64,000 bases of DNA, taken from NCBI GenBank assembly GCA_963773765.1, contig CAVZCC010000008.1, positions 1 through 64,000 of the forward strand. The letters are read 5' to 3'. Numbering within the stretch: the stretch's first letter is position 1; the number at the start of each line of letters is the position of its first letter. The translations under genes were made by a program, and so were the position numbers. Origin of the DNA: CAVZCC01 sp963773765 (lineage in GTDB: Bacteria; Actinomycetota; Acidimicrobiia; Acidimicrobiales; Microtrichaceae). The notes under the pieces were generated by a model. The model was not told the origin of the DNA and searched no databases. It was given only the letters and a program-made list of their open reading frames with translations. Positions 55,288 to 64,000 of this stretch are shown here, piece after piece.

Positions 55288-55935
55288 ATGAGTCGAACGA
55301 CCCGGAGACGCGCACGCCGGGCGCTGGCTGCGGCCGGCGCGGCCGCTGCGGTCGTCGCGGTGTGGGCCGTCCCGTCCTCCGCCCAGGTGGACCCGCCTCC
55401 GGCGCCCCCCACCAACTTCTCCATGGCCGGCATCAAGGACCTGTCCTCCATGCAGGCCCTCGCCGTGGACCGCCAGGTCACCGGCACGTTCGCCTTCTGC
55501 AACAACCCCAACGGCCTGGGCGCCGAGCTCTACCTGGACGGCGGCGACGCCACCGACGGCATGACCGTGCGCCACGCCACCGTCACCCCGTTCGTGGTGC
55601 CCATCCACGTCGGCCTGCTCAAGGTGTACAACCCGGACCCGGACAACCCGGTGGACGAGGAGATGCTCACCCTCGGCGTCGCCCAGGGCACGCCCATCGA
55701 GTTCGGCCAGACCGGTGACGCCACCGCCGAGTACGGCGGCGTGTTCTTCGGTTCCTCGGTCGGCATGGTGAGCTGGAGCTACTCCAACTCCGTCACCTGC
55801 ACCGACTCGCTGGTCATGCCCATCATCGAGCCACTGATCAACGGCGGCGGTGTGCCCACCACGGTGGCGCCCACCACCACGGTCGCTCCCACCACGACCA
55901 CGGAAGCGCCCACCACGACCACCACCCTCCCCTGA
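55288..55935 (+). CDS. Secreted protein with Thr/Pro-rich tail, unknown function
   Basis: 215 residues. The N-terminus RTTRRRARRALAAAG and a long Ala/Val core end at PSSAQ, an export signal with Tat-like character. The mature domain (residues 40-180) has a Cys pair (AFCNN and VTCTD) and mainly beta-type sequence; the tail is TTVAPTTTVAPTTTTEAPTT, typical of a wall-spanning or glycosylated stalk. The GGAGGG site 7 nt before 55288 decides this start over the in-frame ATG at 55273. Confidence 0.7.
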   Translation: MSRTTRRRARRALAAAGAAAAVVAVWAVPSSAQVDPPPAPPTNFSMAGIKDLSSMQALAVDRQVTGTFAFCNNPNGLGAELYLDGGDATDGMTVRHATVTPFVVPIHVGLLKVYNPDPDNPVDEEMLTLGVAQGTPIEFGQTGDATAEYGGVFFGSSVGMVSWSYSNSVTCTDSLVMPIIEPLINGGGVPTTVAPTTTVAPTTTTEAPTTTTTLP

Positions 55936-55948
55936 CCGTCACAACGGT

Positions 55949-55975
55949 CGGTGCCGCCCCCGGGGTGCGGCACCG
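55949..55975. terminator. Bidirectional terminator candidate
   Basis: CGGTGCCGC and GCGGCACCG pair perfectly around a 9-nt loop between the convergent secreted-protein and luciferase-like genes. A smaller GACCGT-CACA-ACGGTC repeat (55934-55949) abuts it. Confidence 0.6.
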
Positions 55976-56021
55976 GGAAGCGGCGTGGCCGGGCCCGATC
56001 CTGCACGGGACCGGCGGCGGG

Positions 56022-57073
56022 TCAGTCCATCAGGGACTTGACCGTCTCCACCAGGCGTTGCTGGGACTCCAGGTCCGGGGCGATCGGCGTGACGTTGAGC
56101 ACGGTGACCCCGGCGGCCTTGTACTGGGCGATGCGGTCCCGCACGTAGCCCTCGTCGCCGCACAGCGACGTCTCCTCCAGGAACGATGCCGGCACGGCCG
56201 CGGCGGCCTCCCGCTTGTTCCCGTCCAGGTAGAGGTCCTGGATCTCCTTGGCCTCGGCCTCGTAGCCGTAGCGCTGGAACAGCTGGTTGTAGAAGTTCCG
56301 CTCCCGGGCACCCATGCCGCCCACGTAGAGGGCCACCATGGCCCGGGAGAAGTCCCGGATGCCCGCCACCTGGTCCTCCGCTCCGATGGCCAGCAGGCCA
56401 CCGGCGACGACGTCGAGGGGACCCAGGTCCGGCGAACGTCGGGCCAGGCCCGCGTCCACGTCCTCGCCCCACACGTCGCCGGGCCCGCTCGGGGTGGAAC
56501 AGGATGGGCAGCCAGCCGTTGGCCAGCTCGGCGGTCATGGTCACGTTCTTGGGGCCGAGCGACGCCACGTGGATCGGGATGTCGGGCCGGGGCGGATGCG
56601 TGATGATCTTGAGCGGCTTGCCCAGGCCGGTGCCGCTGGTCCGCAGGCAGGGGCAGCTGGTACTTCTTGCCGTCGTGGACGAGCGGCTCCTCCCGCTTCC
56701 ACACCGTGCGGCAGATGTCGATGATCTCCCGGGTCCGTTGGATGGGGGCGTCGTAGGGCACGCCGTGGAAGCCCTCGATCACCTGGGGCCCGGAGGCTCC
56801 CAGGCCCAGGATGCATCGACCGCCGGAGAGCTCGTCCACGCCCGCCGCGGTCATGGCCAGCAGCGTGGGGGTCCGGGTGTAGATCGGCAGGATGCCCGAC
56901 GCGATCTGCACCGTCTCGGTCACCGCCGCCAGGTAGCCCATCAGGCTCACGCCGTCGTAGCCGTAGGCCTCGGCCACGTAGACGATGTCCATGCCGGCCT
57001 TCTCCAGCGCCTGGACCTGGGCCACCGACTCGGCGAAGCCGCCCGCGTACCCGACCTGCATGCTCAGCTTCAT
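56022..57073 (-). CDS. Luciferase-like (F420-type) oxidoreductase, two frameshifts
   Basis: TIM-barrel oxidoreductase of about 349 residues after removing two extra bases (near 56655 and 56490). Motifs: VYVAEAYGYDGVSLMGYLA, TVQIASGILPIYTRTP, DELSGGRCILGLGASGPQV, HVASLGPKNV and the C-terminal GDEGYVRDRIAQYKAAGVTVLNV. The pattern is that of F420-dependent enzymes of actinobacterial lipid and xenobiotic metabolism. It overlaps the 72-residue gene upstream by four bases (ATGA). Confidence 0.8.
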
Positions 57074-57288
57074 GCCACGCCCTCCCACTCGTCCTCGGGC
57101 ACCAGCTGCGCACGGTCCAGCGAGCCGATGTCCGCTCCGTTCTCGAAGTACACCCGGTAGCGGATCCAGGCGAACCCGTTCACCAGGGTCACCTTCCCCC
57201 TGGTCCCCGCCGGCACCCCCGGCATGTCCGCCGCCGCCACCACCTGCTCGTGGCGGCGCAGCTCGTCACCCTTGCGCTTCTTGGCCAT
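57070..57288 (-). CDS. Small basic protein, 72 residues
   Basis: Starts MAKKRKGDELRRHEQV and contains a compact beta-rich core (GTRGKVTLVNGFAWIRYRVYF) suggestive of an SH3-like barrel, ending in an acidic tail. It is co-translated with the luciferase-like gene (ATGA) and overlaps the annotated end of the RmlD-like gene by 23 bases. The TACGGT hexamer 7 nt upstream gives it its own leaderless promoter. Function unknown; a chaperone or binding role for its partner is speculation. Confidence 0.65.
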   Translation of the reverse strand: MAKKRKGDELRRHEQVVAAADMPGVPAGTRGKVTLVNGFAWIRYRVYFENGADIGSLDRAQLVPEDEWEGVA

Positions 57289-58145
57289 CGGCGACACCGT
57301 ACTCGGCGTCCACGGCGCTTCCCGCATCTCCGGGAAGCGACCGGGGAGGGTGCCCGAGGGCCCGGCGGCGCTCCCCCACCATGGTCAGGTCCGCGGGCCG
57401 CGGAGAGGGGTGGTCGGCCTGGGAGGCGGGATGGATCCGGTCCGGGTCCCGGCCCAGGAACCGGGCCACGCGGCGGCCCACCTCCCAGCGCGACCAGTCG
57501 CTCGGCGCCGGGCAGGTGCCACACGCCGGACCGCTCGGACCGGTCCAGGACCGCCAGCGCCCACAGCTCCGCCGCCAGGTCCTCGGCCAGGATGGGCTGG
57601 CGGTACTCGTCCCGGAACAGGTGCACCTCGCGCCCCTCGTCGAGCGCCTCCACCAGTCCGGCGCTGCCGGGGTCCGGTGGCTCCAGGCGGACCACCAGCG
57701 AGGTCCGGGTGGTGCACGCGTCGGGCACCGCGTCCAGCACCAGGTCCTCTGCCGCCACCTTCCACCGCCCGTAGTCGCTGATCGGGTCGCGCCGGGCCGC
57801 CTCGGCGTAGGGAGGTCGGTCACCCGCGAACACGACGTCGCTCGACAGGTGGACCACGGCCACCCCGTGGGCGGCGCAGGCGGCGGCGACCGCAGCGGCG
57901 GTGTCGACGGTGCCGGCCCGCTCGGACTGGGAGTAGGCGGTGTGGACCACCAGGTCCGGCCCGACGGCGCCGACCAGGTCCAGCACCGCGGCGGGGTCCC
58001 GCAGGTCGATCCGGTGGACCGCGGCGCGGGACCGGACCGCAGCGGCGACCGGGGCCCGGTGCTGGGTCACGACGACCTCGACCGACGCCGGAGCGGCGGG
58101 GACCAGGCGGCCGGCCACCAGCCCGGCGCCGCCGGTGACCAGCAC
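57266..58145 (-). CDS. RmlD-like NAD(P)-dependent sugar reductase, one frameshift
   Basis: Extended short-chain dehydrogenase of about 292 residues after correction. It starts MLVTGGAGLVAGRLV (Rossmann motif), keeps SSDVVFAG before the catalytic Tyr-x3-Lys (DYGRWKVAAE) and RQPILAEDLAAELWAL, all of dTDP-4-dehydrorhamnose-reductase type. An extra base at 57497 separates the last 75 residues (SRWEVGRRVARFLG). No other dTDP-rhamnose gene is near, so the substrate may differ. GTG start 25 bp after the acyl-CoA dehydrogenase stop. Confidence 0.75.
57296..57301 (-). promoter_or_regulatory. Leaderless -10, TACGGT (minus strand)
   Basis: Ends 7 nt before the ATG of the 72-residue gene, inside the 3' end of the RmlD-like gene. 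Confidence 0.45.
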
Positions 58146-58170
58146 CCGGCGGGGCCCGGCCGCGCCCCGC

Positions 58171-59342
58171 TCACCCCGCGACCGCCCGGCGGCCCTCGGC
58201 CCAGGTCCGCCCCTCCTCCACGTCGAGGTCGTGGGGCAGGCCGAGCACCCGCTCGGCGATGATGTTGCGCTGCACGTCGCCGGTGCCGCCGCCCGACCGT
58301 GAGTGCGGGGGCGAACAGGAACCCGTGGTGCCACCACGAGGCGTCGGTGCCCAGCGGTCCCACGTCGGTGAGCATCGCCCCGGGGCCCGCCAGGTCCTTG
58401 GCCAGCCCCATGATCCGCTGGCCGTGCTCGTCGGCCAGGATCTTGCGGATGGACGCCTCCGGGCCCGGGCTCGCGGCCCTTGATCGCCGCGGTCACCGTG
58501 CGGAGGCGGATCAGGCGCAGGATCTCGGACTCGATGTGGAGGTCGGCGAGCCGTCTGCCGCAGCAGGGCGTCGTCGGTGCCGCCCGCGGCGCGCACCACG
58601 TCGAGGAGGTCCTCGGCGGTCGGGCCCATGCCCCAGAGCGCCCCGCCCGAGGACAGCGACACCCGCTCGTTGGCCAGGGTGACCTTGGCCAGGCGCCATC
58701 CGTCGTTGGCACTCGCCCACCATCTGGTCGTGCGGGATGCGCACGTCGGTGAGGAACACCTCGTTGAACGTGTGCCCGCCGGTCATCTCGACGATCGGGC
58801 GGATCTCGATGCCCGGGCGTGTCCATGGCGCAGATGAAGTAGGAGATGCCCTGGTGCTTGGCCACGTCGGGGTCGGTGCGGGCGATGAGGATGCCGTAGC
58901 GGGCGTGGTGGGCCAGCGACGTCCAGATCTTCTGGCCGTTGACGACCCACTCGTCGCCGTCGCGGACGGCCCGGGTCCCCAGGTTGGCCAGGTCCGAGCC
59001 CGCGCCCGGCTCGCTGAACAGCTGGCACCAGATGTCCTCGCCCGACAGCAGCGCGAACAGGTAGCGTTCCTTCTGCTCCTCGGTGCCGGCGGCCAGGATG
59101 GTGGGACCGGCCCAGCCGATGCCGATCGGGTTGGACGGCCGGGACACCCCGGCCCGCCGCAGCTCGTCGTCGATGATCAGCTGGTGGATGGGGTCGGCGT
59201 CGAGGCCCCACGGCGCGGGCCAGTGCGGCGCCACGTAGCCGGCCTCGGCCAGCTCCCGTCCCGACGGGCGGGGGTGCTCGGCCAGCCATGACCGCACGGC
59301 GAGCCGTCGGGGATCGTCGTCCGGAGGCAGTTCGAAGTCCAT
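58171..59342 (-). CDS. Acyl-CoA dehydrogenase, five frameshifts
   Basis: Flavoenzyme that introduces the alpha-beta double bond into acyl-CoA, 388 residues after removing five extra bases (near 58815, 58711, 58554, 58465, 58299); the length excess of 1,172 over a multiple of three agrees. Motifs: IGWAGPTILAAGTEEQKERYL, CQLFSEPGAGSDLANLGTRA, DEWVVNGQKIWTSLAHHARYG, and the C-terminal SGGGTGDVQRNIIAERVLGLP. It resembles the FadE subunits of actinobacterial sterol side-chain degradation. Divergent from an acyl-CoA synthetase. Confidence 0.85.
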
Positions 59343-59350
59343 CGCCGGGG

Positions 59351-59356
59351 ACCGTA
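59351..59356 (-). promoter_or_regulatory. Leaderless -10, TACGGT (minus strand)
   Basis: Ends 8 nt before the ATG of the acyl-CoA dehydrogenase. Confidence 0.5.
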
Positions 59357-59426
59357 CCGCCCCCGCGGAACGGCATGTCGCCAGGCAGGCCTAGCACTGC
59401 TGCGGACTTGAGCACAGGGGGACCAG

Positions 59427-61054
59427 ATGGCAGGTTGGAACTTCGCGGAACTGTGGGAGGCGATCGCGGACAAGTTCCCCGATGCGCCCGCCCAGATCCA
59501 GGGCGACCGGCGGACCTCCTGGCGCGAGTTCGACACCCGGGCCGACGGCATCGCCCGCCACCTGCTCGGACGCCGGCGCACAGCACCAGGACAAGGTGGC
59601 GCAGTACCTCTACAACTGCCCGGAGTACCTGGAGTCGATCTTCGCCGCCTTCAAGGCCGGCCTGGTCCCGGTGAACACCAACTACCGCTACGTCGACGAC
59701 GAGCTCGTCTACCTGTGGGACAACGCCGACGCCGTCGCCGTGGTCTTCCACGGCACCTTCACCGACCGCATCGAGCGCCTGCGGGACCGCCTCCCCGGCG
59801 TCCGGCACTGGCTGTGGGTCGACGACGGCTCCGGGCCCCGGCCCGGACTGGGCCGAGGACTACGAGGAGGCCGCGGCCACGACCACCGAGCGGGTCATCG
59901 CCCCCTGGGGCCGCGCCGGCGACGACATCCTCATGATCTACACCGGCGGCACCACCGGCATGCCCAAGGGCGTGATGTGGCGCCAGGACGACCTGATCGC
60001 CGCCACGTGCGCCACCGGCAACCCACTGCTGGCCGAGGACCCGGCGAAGGTCGGCGGCGTGGAGGCCGTGGTCGGGCCCATGGAGCGCCCGGGCGTCCCG
60101 GGGCTGCCGGCCTGCCCGCTCATGCACGGCACCGGCTGGTTCACGGCCAACATCTACCTGACCCAGGCCGGCTCGGTGGTCACCCTGGTGGACCGCCACC
60201 TCGACTGGACCGAGCTGCTCGACACCATCGAGCGGGAGGGGGTGCGGTGCGCTCACGATCGTGGGCGACGCCTTCGCCAAGCCCATGCTGGCCGCGCTCG
60301 ACGCCCGGCCCGGGCACGTGGGACCTGTCCAGCCTGCTGCTCATCACCTCGTCGGGCGTCATGTGGTCCGAGCCGTCCAAGCAGGGCCTGCTCGGCGCAC
60401 AACCCCAGCATGATGCTGGTCGACGCGTTCTCGTCCTCGGAGGCCATCGGCATGGGCCAGTCGGTCTCCGCCGGCGGCGCGGCCGAGAAGCACGGCCAAC
60501 TTCGCCCTCGGGCGCGAGCGCCACGGTCATCACCGACGACGGCCGCGCGGTGGAGCCGGGCTCGGGCGAGACGGCCGGGTGGCCGTCCCCGGCCGCACCC
60601 CGATCGGGTACTACAAGGACCCGGAGAAGTCGGCCGCCACCTTCATCACCTTCGACGGCGTGCGCTACTCGATGCCCGGCGACTACGCCACGGTCGAGGC
60701 CGACGGCATCCATCACGCTGCTCGGCCGCGGCTCGGTGTGCATCAACACCGGCGGCGAGAAGGTCTTCCCCGAGGAGGTCGAGGAGGTGCTCAAGACCCA
60801 CGACACGGTGCGCGACGCCGTGGTGGTCGGCGTCCCCGACGACAAGTTCGGCGAGGCCATCACCGCCGTGGTCGAGCCGGCAGCCGGGACGTCGCTCGAC
60901 GGCGGCGAGCTCATCGCCCACGTCAAGGGCCACCTCGCCCACTACAAGGCCCCCAAGCGGCGTGCTGGAGATCGACACCATCGGCCGGGCCCCCAACGGC
61001 AAGGTCGACTACAAGCGCATGAAGCAGTTCGCGCTGGACACGCTGGGTTCCTGA
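59427..61054 (+). CDS. Acyl-CoA synthetase (AMP-forming), ten frameshifts
   Basis: ANL-superfamily ligase that activates fatty acids with ATP and CoA; 539 residues once nine insertions and one deletion are bridged. Starts MAGWNFAELWEAIADKFPDAP; AMP-binding loop IYTGGTTGMPKGVMWRQ, CPLMHGTGWF, SEAIGMGQS, YSMPGDYATVEADG, CINTGGEKVFPEEVEEVL and NGKVDYKRMK (catalytic Lys) all occur, spread over three frames. Length corrected by net eight bases is an exact codon number. A GGGGGACC site precedes the ATG. FadD-type, probably acting with the neighbouring acyl-CoA dehydrogenase and SDR. Confidence 0.82.
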
Positions 61055-61172
61055 CGGGTCCGGCGGCGGTCGGGGTCCGATTCGTGCCGGCGGTGACCCG
61101 TCGGTAACTTGAGCGCCGCCCGCTCCCCCGCCCAGGCGGGGTGAGCCGTCCATCAGCACGAGGGGAATCCAC

Positions 61173-62067
61173 ATGTCTGACCTGACCTTCGACGGCAAGG
61201 TCGCGATCATCACCGGCGCCGGTGGCGGTCTCGGCAAGTCGCACGCCCTGGAGCTGGCCCGCCGCGGTGCCCGGATCGTCGTGAACGACCTGGGTGGCTC
61301 CGTGAGCGGCGAGGGCGACAACGCCTCCGCGGCCCAGCTGGTGGTGGACGAGATCACCGCCGCCGGCGGCGAGGCCGTGGCCAACCACGACTCCGTGGCC
61401 ACCCCCGAGGGCGGCAAGGCCATCGTGGACGCCGCGGTCGAGGCGTTCGGCACGGTCGACATCGTCATCAACAACGCCGGCATCCTGCGGGACAAGACGT
61501 TCCACAACATGACCCCCGAGCTGCTCGAGCCCGTGATCGCGGTGCACCTGCTCGGCGCCTTCTACGTGACCCAGCCCGCCTGGCTGCATCATGCGGGAGA
61601 AGGGCTACGGCCGCGTCGTCAACACCAGCTCCAACTCGGGACTGCTCGGCAACTTCGGCCAGGCCAACTACGGCGCGGCCAAGCTGGGCCTGGTCGGCTT
61701 CACCCGGGTGCTGGCCAACGAGGGCATCCGCAAGGGCATCAGGGTCAACGCCATCGCCCCGGTGGCCAAGACCCGCATGACCGAGGACCTGCTCGGCCCG
61801 CTCGGCGACAAGCTCGAGCCGTCGGAGGTGACCCCCACGGTGGTCTACCTGGCCCACGAGGACTGCCCGGTCAACGGCGAGGTCTACTCCGTCGCCGGCG
61901 GCGTGGTGGCCCGGTACTTCATCGGCCTCACCCCCGGCTGGTACCAGGAAGGCCACTCGGCCGAGGACGTGCGGGACCACTTCGACCAGATCCGCGACGA
62001 GACCGGCTACATCGTGCCGGAGGACCCGTCGGGCGAGCTGAAGAAGCTGCTCGAGACCCTCAGCTGA
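61173..62067 (+). CDS. Short-chain dehydrogenase, 17-beta-HSD4-like, one frameshift
   Basis: About 297 residues after correction. VAIITGAGGGLGKSHAL with ARIVVNDLGG, NNAGILRDKTF, VVNTSSNSG (Ser) and ANYGAAKLG (Tyr, Lys). As with the SDR at 46.4-47.3 kb, the wording matches the dehydrogenase half of peroxisomal multifunctional enzyme type 2. An extra C near 61590 interrupts WLH-MREKGYG. A GAGGGG site precedes the ATG. It follows the acyl-CoA synthetase by 118 bp and faces a 50-bp palindrome at its 3' end. Confidence 0.83.
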
Positions 62068-62079
62068 GCCCAGCTCCCG

Positions 62080-62129
62080 GCTTTGTGCTGCGAGCCGCGA
62101 CCTCGAGGTCGCGGCTCGCAGCACAAAGC
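62080..62129. terminator. Perfect 50-bp palindrome between convergent SDR genes
   Basis: Two 25-bp arms meet without a spacer; the left arm begins GCTTTGTGCTGCGAGCC and the right arm ends in its exact complement. As RNA either strand folds into a very stable hairpin ending in CTTTG/CAAAG. Position 12 bp after one stop and 22 bp from the other suits a bidirectional terminator. Confidence 0.65.
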
Positions 62130-62151
62130 AGCTCGGCGGGCCGCGTCCGGG

Positions 62152-62965
62152 TCAGCCGACCCGGCCGTGCTGGCCGCCGTCCACCGGCAGCAGCACGGCC
62201 GTGATGAACCCTGCGTCGTCGGAGGCCAGGAAGGCCACGGCCCGGGCCACGTCCCAGGCCGTGCCCATCCGCCGCCGCAGCGGGCACCAGGGCGTCGCGC
62301 TGGCGGCGGAGCTCGTCACGGTCCACCCCGTACGCACCGGCGATCCCCTCGATCGCCATCGGCGTGTCCATGAGCCCGGGCAGGACGGCGTTCACCCGGA
62401 TCCCGTGGCGTGCCCCCGACATGGCCAGCTGGTGGGTCAGGGCGTTGAGCGCCGCCTTGGACGTCTTGTAGGCCACCAGCGGCACCGAGCAGACCGACGC
62501 CACCGACGAGACGTTCACGATCGACCCCGAGCCCTGGGCCTTCATGACGGGCAGCACGTGCTTGCAGGTCATCCACGGGCCCTTGAGGTTGACGTCGTGG
62601 ATCAGGTCCCAGTCCTCGGCCTCCAGCCGGGTGGCGCTGGAGTCCCCGGTGCCGATCCCGACGTTGTTGACCAACACGTCGATGCGCCCGTGGCGGTCCA
62701 GCGAGGCGGCAGCGATGGCGCGGCAGTCCGACTCGTCGGTGATGTCGGCCCGCAACGCCCACGCCCGGCCCCCGGCCGCCTCCACCAGGTCACAGGTCTC
62801 CAGGGCCGAGTCGAGGTGCCGGTCCACCGCCACCACCTCCGCTCCCTCCGCTGCCAGTTGCAGGGCGGTGGCCCGGCCGTTGCCGATGGTGTCTCCCGGG
62901 GTCTGGCCCGCCCCCACCACCACCGCCACCCGGTCCCGGAACCGGCCCGGTCCCCGTCCGGTCAT
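62152..62965 (-). CDS. Short-chain dehydrogenase, one frameshift
   Basis: About 270 residues after correction. Cofactor part VAVVVGAGQTPGDTIGNGRATAL has an enlarged glycine loop; NNVGIGTGD, VNVSSVASV (Ser) and AYKTSKAAL (Tyr, Lys) follow, ending with DVARAVAFLASDDAGFITAVLLPVDGG (quoted in part: AFLASDDAGFITA). An extra base near 62281 splits the tail. Substrate unknown. It overlaps the carboxymuconolactone-decarboxylase-like gene upstream by four bases. Confidence 0.8.
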
Positions 62966-63498
62966 GTCGGGAAGCCCGGCACCCCGGCGTCGCGCTCCAC
63001 GCCGAAGGTCCGCAGCGCCATGCACGTCATCACGTACTGGCCCACGGTGAACACCAGGTCCATCAGCTGCTGGGTGGACCACCGGGTGCCGAGCTCGGCC
63101 CAGGTGTCGTCACCGATCCGGTGGTCGTCCACCAATTGGTCCGCCGCCGCGACCACGGCGGCGTCGGGCGCGTCCCACCCTTCGGTGCCGGGCCGGGCCA
63201 GGCGGCGGATCTCGTCGTCGGTGAGCCCCTCCCGCCGGCCGATCAGCGTGTGCTGGCCGAACTCGTACTCGGCGCCACACCGCCAACCCACCCGGAGGAT
63301 GGCCAGCTCACGCTCACGGGAGGGCAGGGAGCTCTTGGCCAGGACGTGACCGCCGAACACCATCCACCGCTTGAGCAGCTTCGGATGGTTGGCCATGGTC
63401 GTGAAGATGTTCAGGGCGCCGACGGCGTCGATCAGGGCCCGGGTGTCGTCGTCCCACGCCTCCTCCGGCAGGGGTGGGACCCGCGGGCCGTCGGTCAT
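62962..63498 (-). CDS. Carboxymuconolactone decarboxylase family protein
   Basis: All-helical protein of 178 residues. ERELAILRVGWRCGAEYEFGQH contains a single Cys with the EFGQH His motif of the AhpD/CMD family; alkylhydroperoxidase D itself has a CxxC pair, which is absent here. The rest (STQQLMDLVFTVGQYVMTCMAL) is typical of the family. Possible roles include small-molecule decarboxylation or peroxide handling. Joined to both neighbours by ATGA overlaps, so it is the middle gene of a three-gene unit. Confidence 0.8.
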   Translation of the reverse strand: MTDGPRVPPLPEEAWDDDTRALIDAVGALNIFTTMANHPKLLKRWMVFGGHVLAKSSLPSRERELAILRVGWRCGAEYEFGQHTLIGRREGLTDDEIRRLARPGTEGWDAPDAAVVAAADQLVDDHRIGDDTWAELGTRWSTQQLMDLVFTVGQYVMTCMALRTFGVERDAGVPGFPT

Positions 63499-64000
63499 GG
63501 CGCGGTGCCGTCGCCGTCCCGGTCCGCCGCGGTGCCTCCGGCCGTGCCGTGGTCGATCGCGGCGCCGCCGCCCGCCACCGCCGTGTCCTCGATGACCCTG
63601 TCCTCGACCACGCTGTCCTCGACGACCGGGTCCTCGATCACCGTGTCCTCGACGACCTTTCCGTCGTGGACCTGGACCATCTTGCCGGTGCGGAGGTCGA
63701 GGGCCTCCTTCTCCGAGGAGAACCGCAGCTTCATGCGAAGGACCCGCATCTCGATCAGGTAGTACACCGGCATCGACACCGCGAAGGCGGCAGCGATCAG
63801 CACCGGCGTGCGGATCAGCTGCACCCCGATCGACGCGTTCTCCCCGCCGGTGGCGGCGATGATCAGGATGTAGGGAAGGGCGTGCCAGATGTAGAGGGTG
63901 TAGGAGAGGCGGCCCATCCACTGGAACGGGCCCCACGACCAGAACCGGTTGAGCCACCAGTCGGAGTAGCGGGCCAGGCACAACACGATGACGGCGAAGC
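63495..64000 (-). CDS. Membrane acyltransferase (family 3), 5' part outside window
   Basis: C-terminal 168 residues of a multi-span acyltransferase. WMGRLSYTLYIWHALPYIL is the characteristic last part of acyltransferase-3 proteins, which acetylate or acylate surface sugars or lipids. Two further membrane helices follow, then a cytoplasmic tail with five pentapeptide repeats of the form VxEDx before an Ala/Gly/Asp-rich end. The start is beyond 64000. Confidence 0.75.
   Translation of the reverse strand, partial: FAVIVLCLARYSDWWLNRFWSWGPFQWMGRLSYTLYIWHALPYILIIAATGGENASIGVQLIRTPVLIAAAFAVSMPVYYLIEMRVLRMKLRFSSEKEALDLRTGKMVQVHDGKVVEDTVIEDPVVEDSVVEDRVIEDTAVAGGGAAIDHGTAGGTAADRDGDGTAP
63583..63657 (-). 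repeat. 15-bp tandem repeats coding VEDx pentapeptides
   Basis: Five 15-bp units at 63583, 63598, 63613, 63628 and 63643 encode VEDTVIEDPVVEDSVVED and onward, an acidic cytoplasmic tail. Confidence 0.75.

Overview
The window reads as chromosome of a very GC-rich actinobacterium. Marker genes point that way: a 2-oxoglutarate decarboxylase/dehydrogenase fused to its E2 core (kgd), the NucS mismatch endonuclease, UvrD2 with an HRDC-like end, two luciferase-like F420-type oxidoreductases, a mycothiol-type DinB protein and a PIG-L amidase. A class such as Acidimicrobiia is my inference, not something the sequence proves. I see no rRNA, tRNA, CRISPR array, insertion sequence, prophage or replication origin. 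Layout: 0-13.5 kb holds a PIG-L hydrolase, a flavin amine oxidase with circularly permuted domain order, a large secreted PKD protein, a metallo-beta-lactamase-fold hydrolase, a quinone-oxidoreductase-like gene facing a TetR gene across two operator copies, alpha-methylacyl-CoA racemase and an alpha/beta hydrolase. 13.5-18.7 kb is a sugar region: nagA and a Gfo/Idh dehydrogenase leftward, and a luciferase-like oxidoreductase, galT and galK rightward, with four 28-bp tandem repeats between. 18.7-34.7 kb is largely housekeeping: PH/SHOCT protein, DinB-like protein, AraC regulator, metallopeptidase, uvrD2, thioesterase, xth, kgd, DM13 protein, HAD phosphatase, a Regnase-like NYN nuclease fused to an S1-like domain and a histone H1-like tail, and ettA. 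34.8-44.1 kb carries sulfate activation (cysD, cysN, cysC leftward; cysQ rightward), a UbiB-type kinase, typA, a nucleotidyltransferase, a DUF4395 protein and nucS. 44.1-56 kb has a DUF3445 protein, a MaoC hydratase and SDR that look like two halves of a beta-oxidation enzyme, VanW, a wax-ester-synthase-like acyltransferase, a hydrolase-cyclase gene bounded by a 22-bp direct repeat, a geranylgeranyl-reductase-like flavoprotein, a nitronate-monooxygenase-like protein, a carotenoid hydroxylase and a secreted protein. 56-64 kb is lipid and acyl-CoA metabolism: F420-type oxidoreductase, RmlD-like reductase, acyl-CoA dehydrogenase, acyl-CoA synthetase, two SDRs, a carboxymuconolactone-decarboxylase-family protein and the end of an acyltransferase. 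Two properties cut across the window. First, at least 21 genes have a TANNNT hexamer ending 6-8 nt before the start codon with no Shine-Dalgarno, the layout of leaderless transcription. Second, thirteen genes carry single-base frameshifts, about 36 in all, mostly +1 insertions, crowded at 3.3-4.4 kb and 56.5-61.6 kb. They interrupt genes as conserved as typA and ettA, so uncorrected sequencing errors are the likeliest explanation, and I annotate these genes end to end rather than as pseudogenes.
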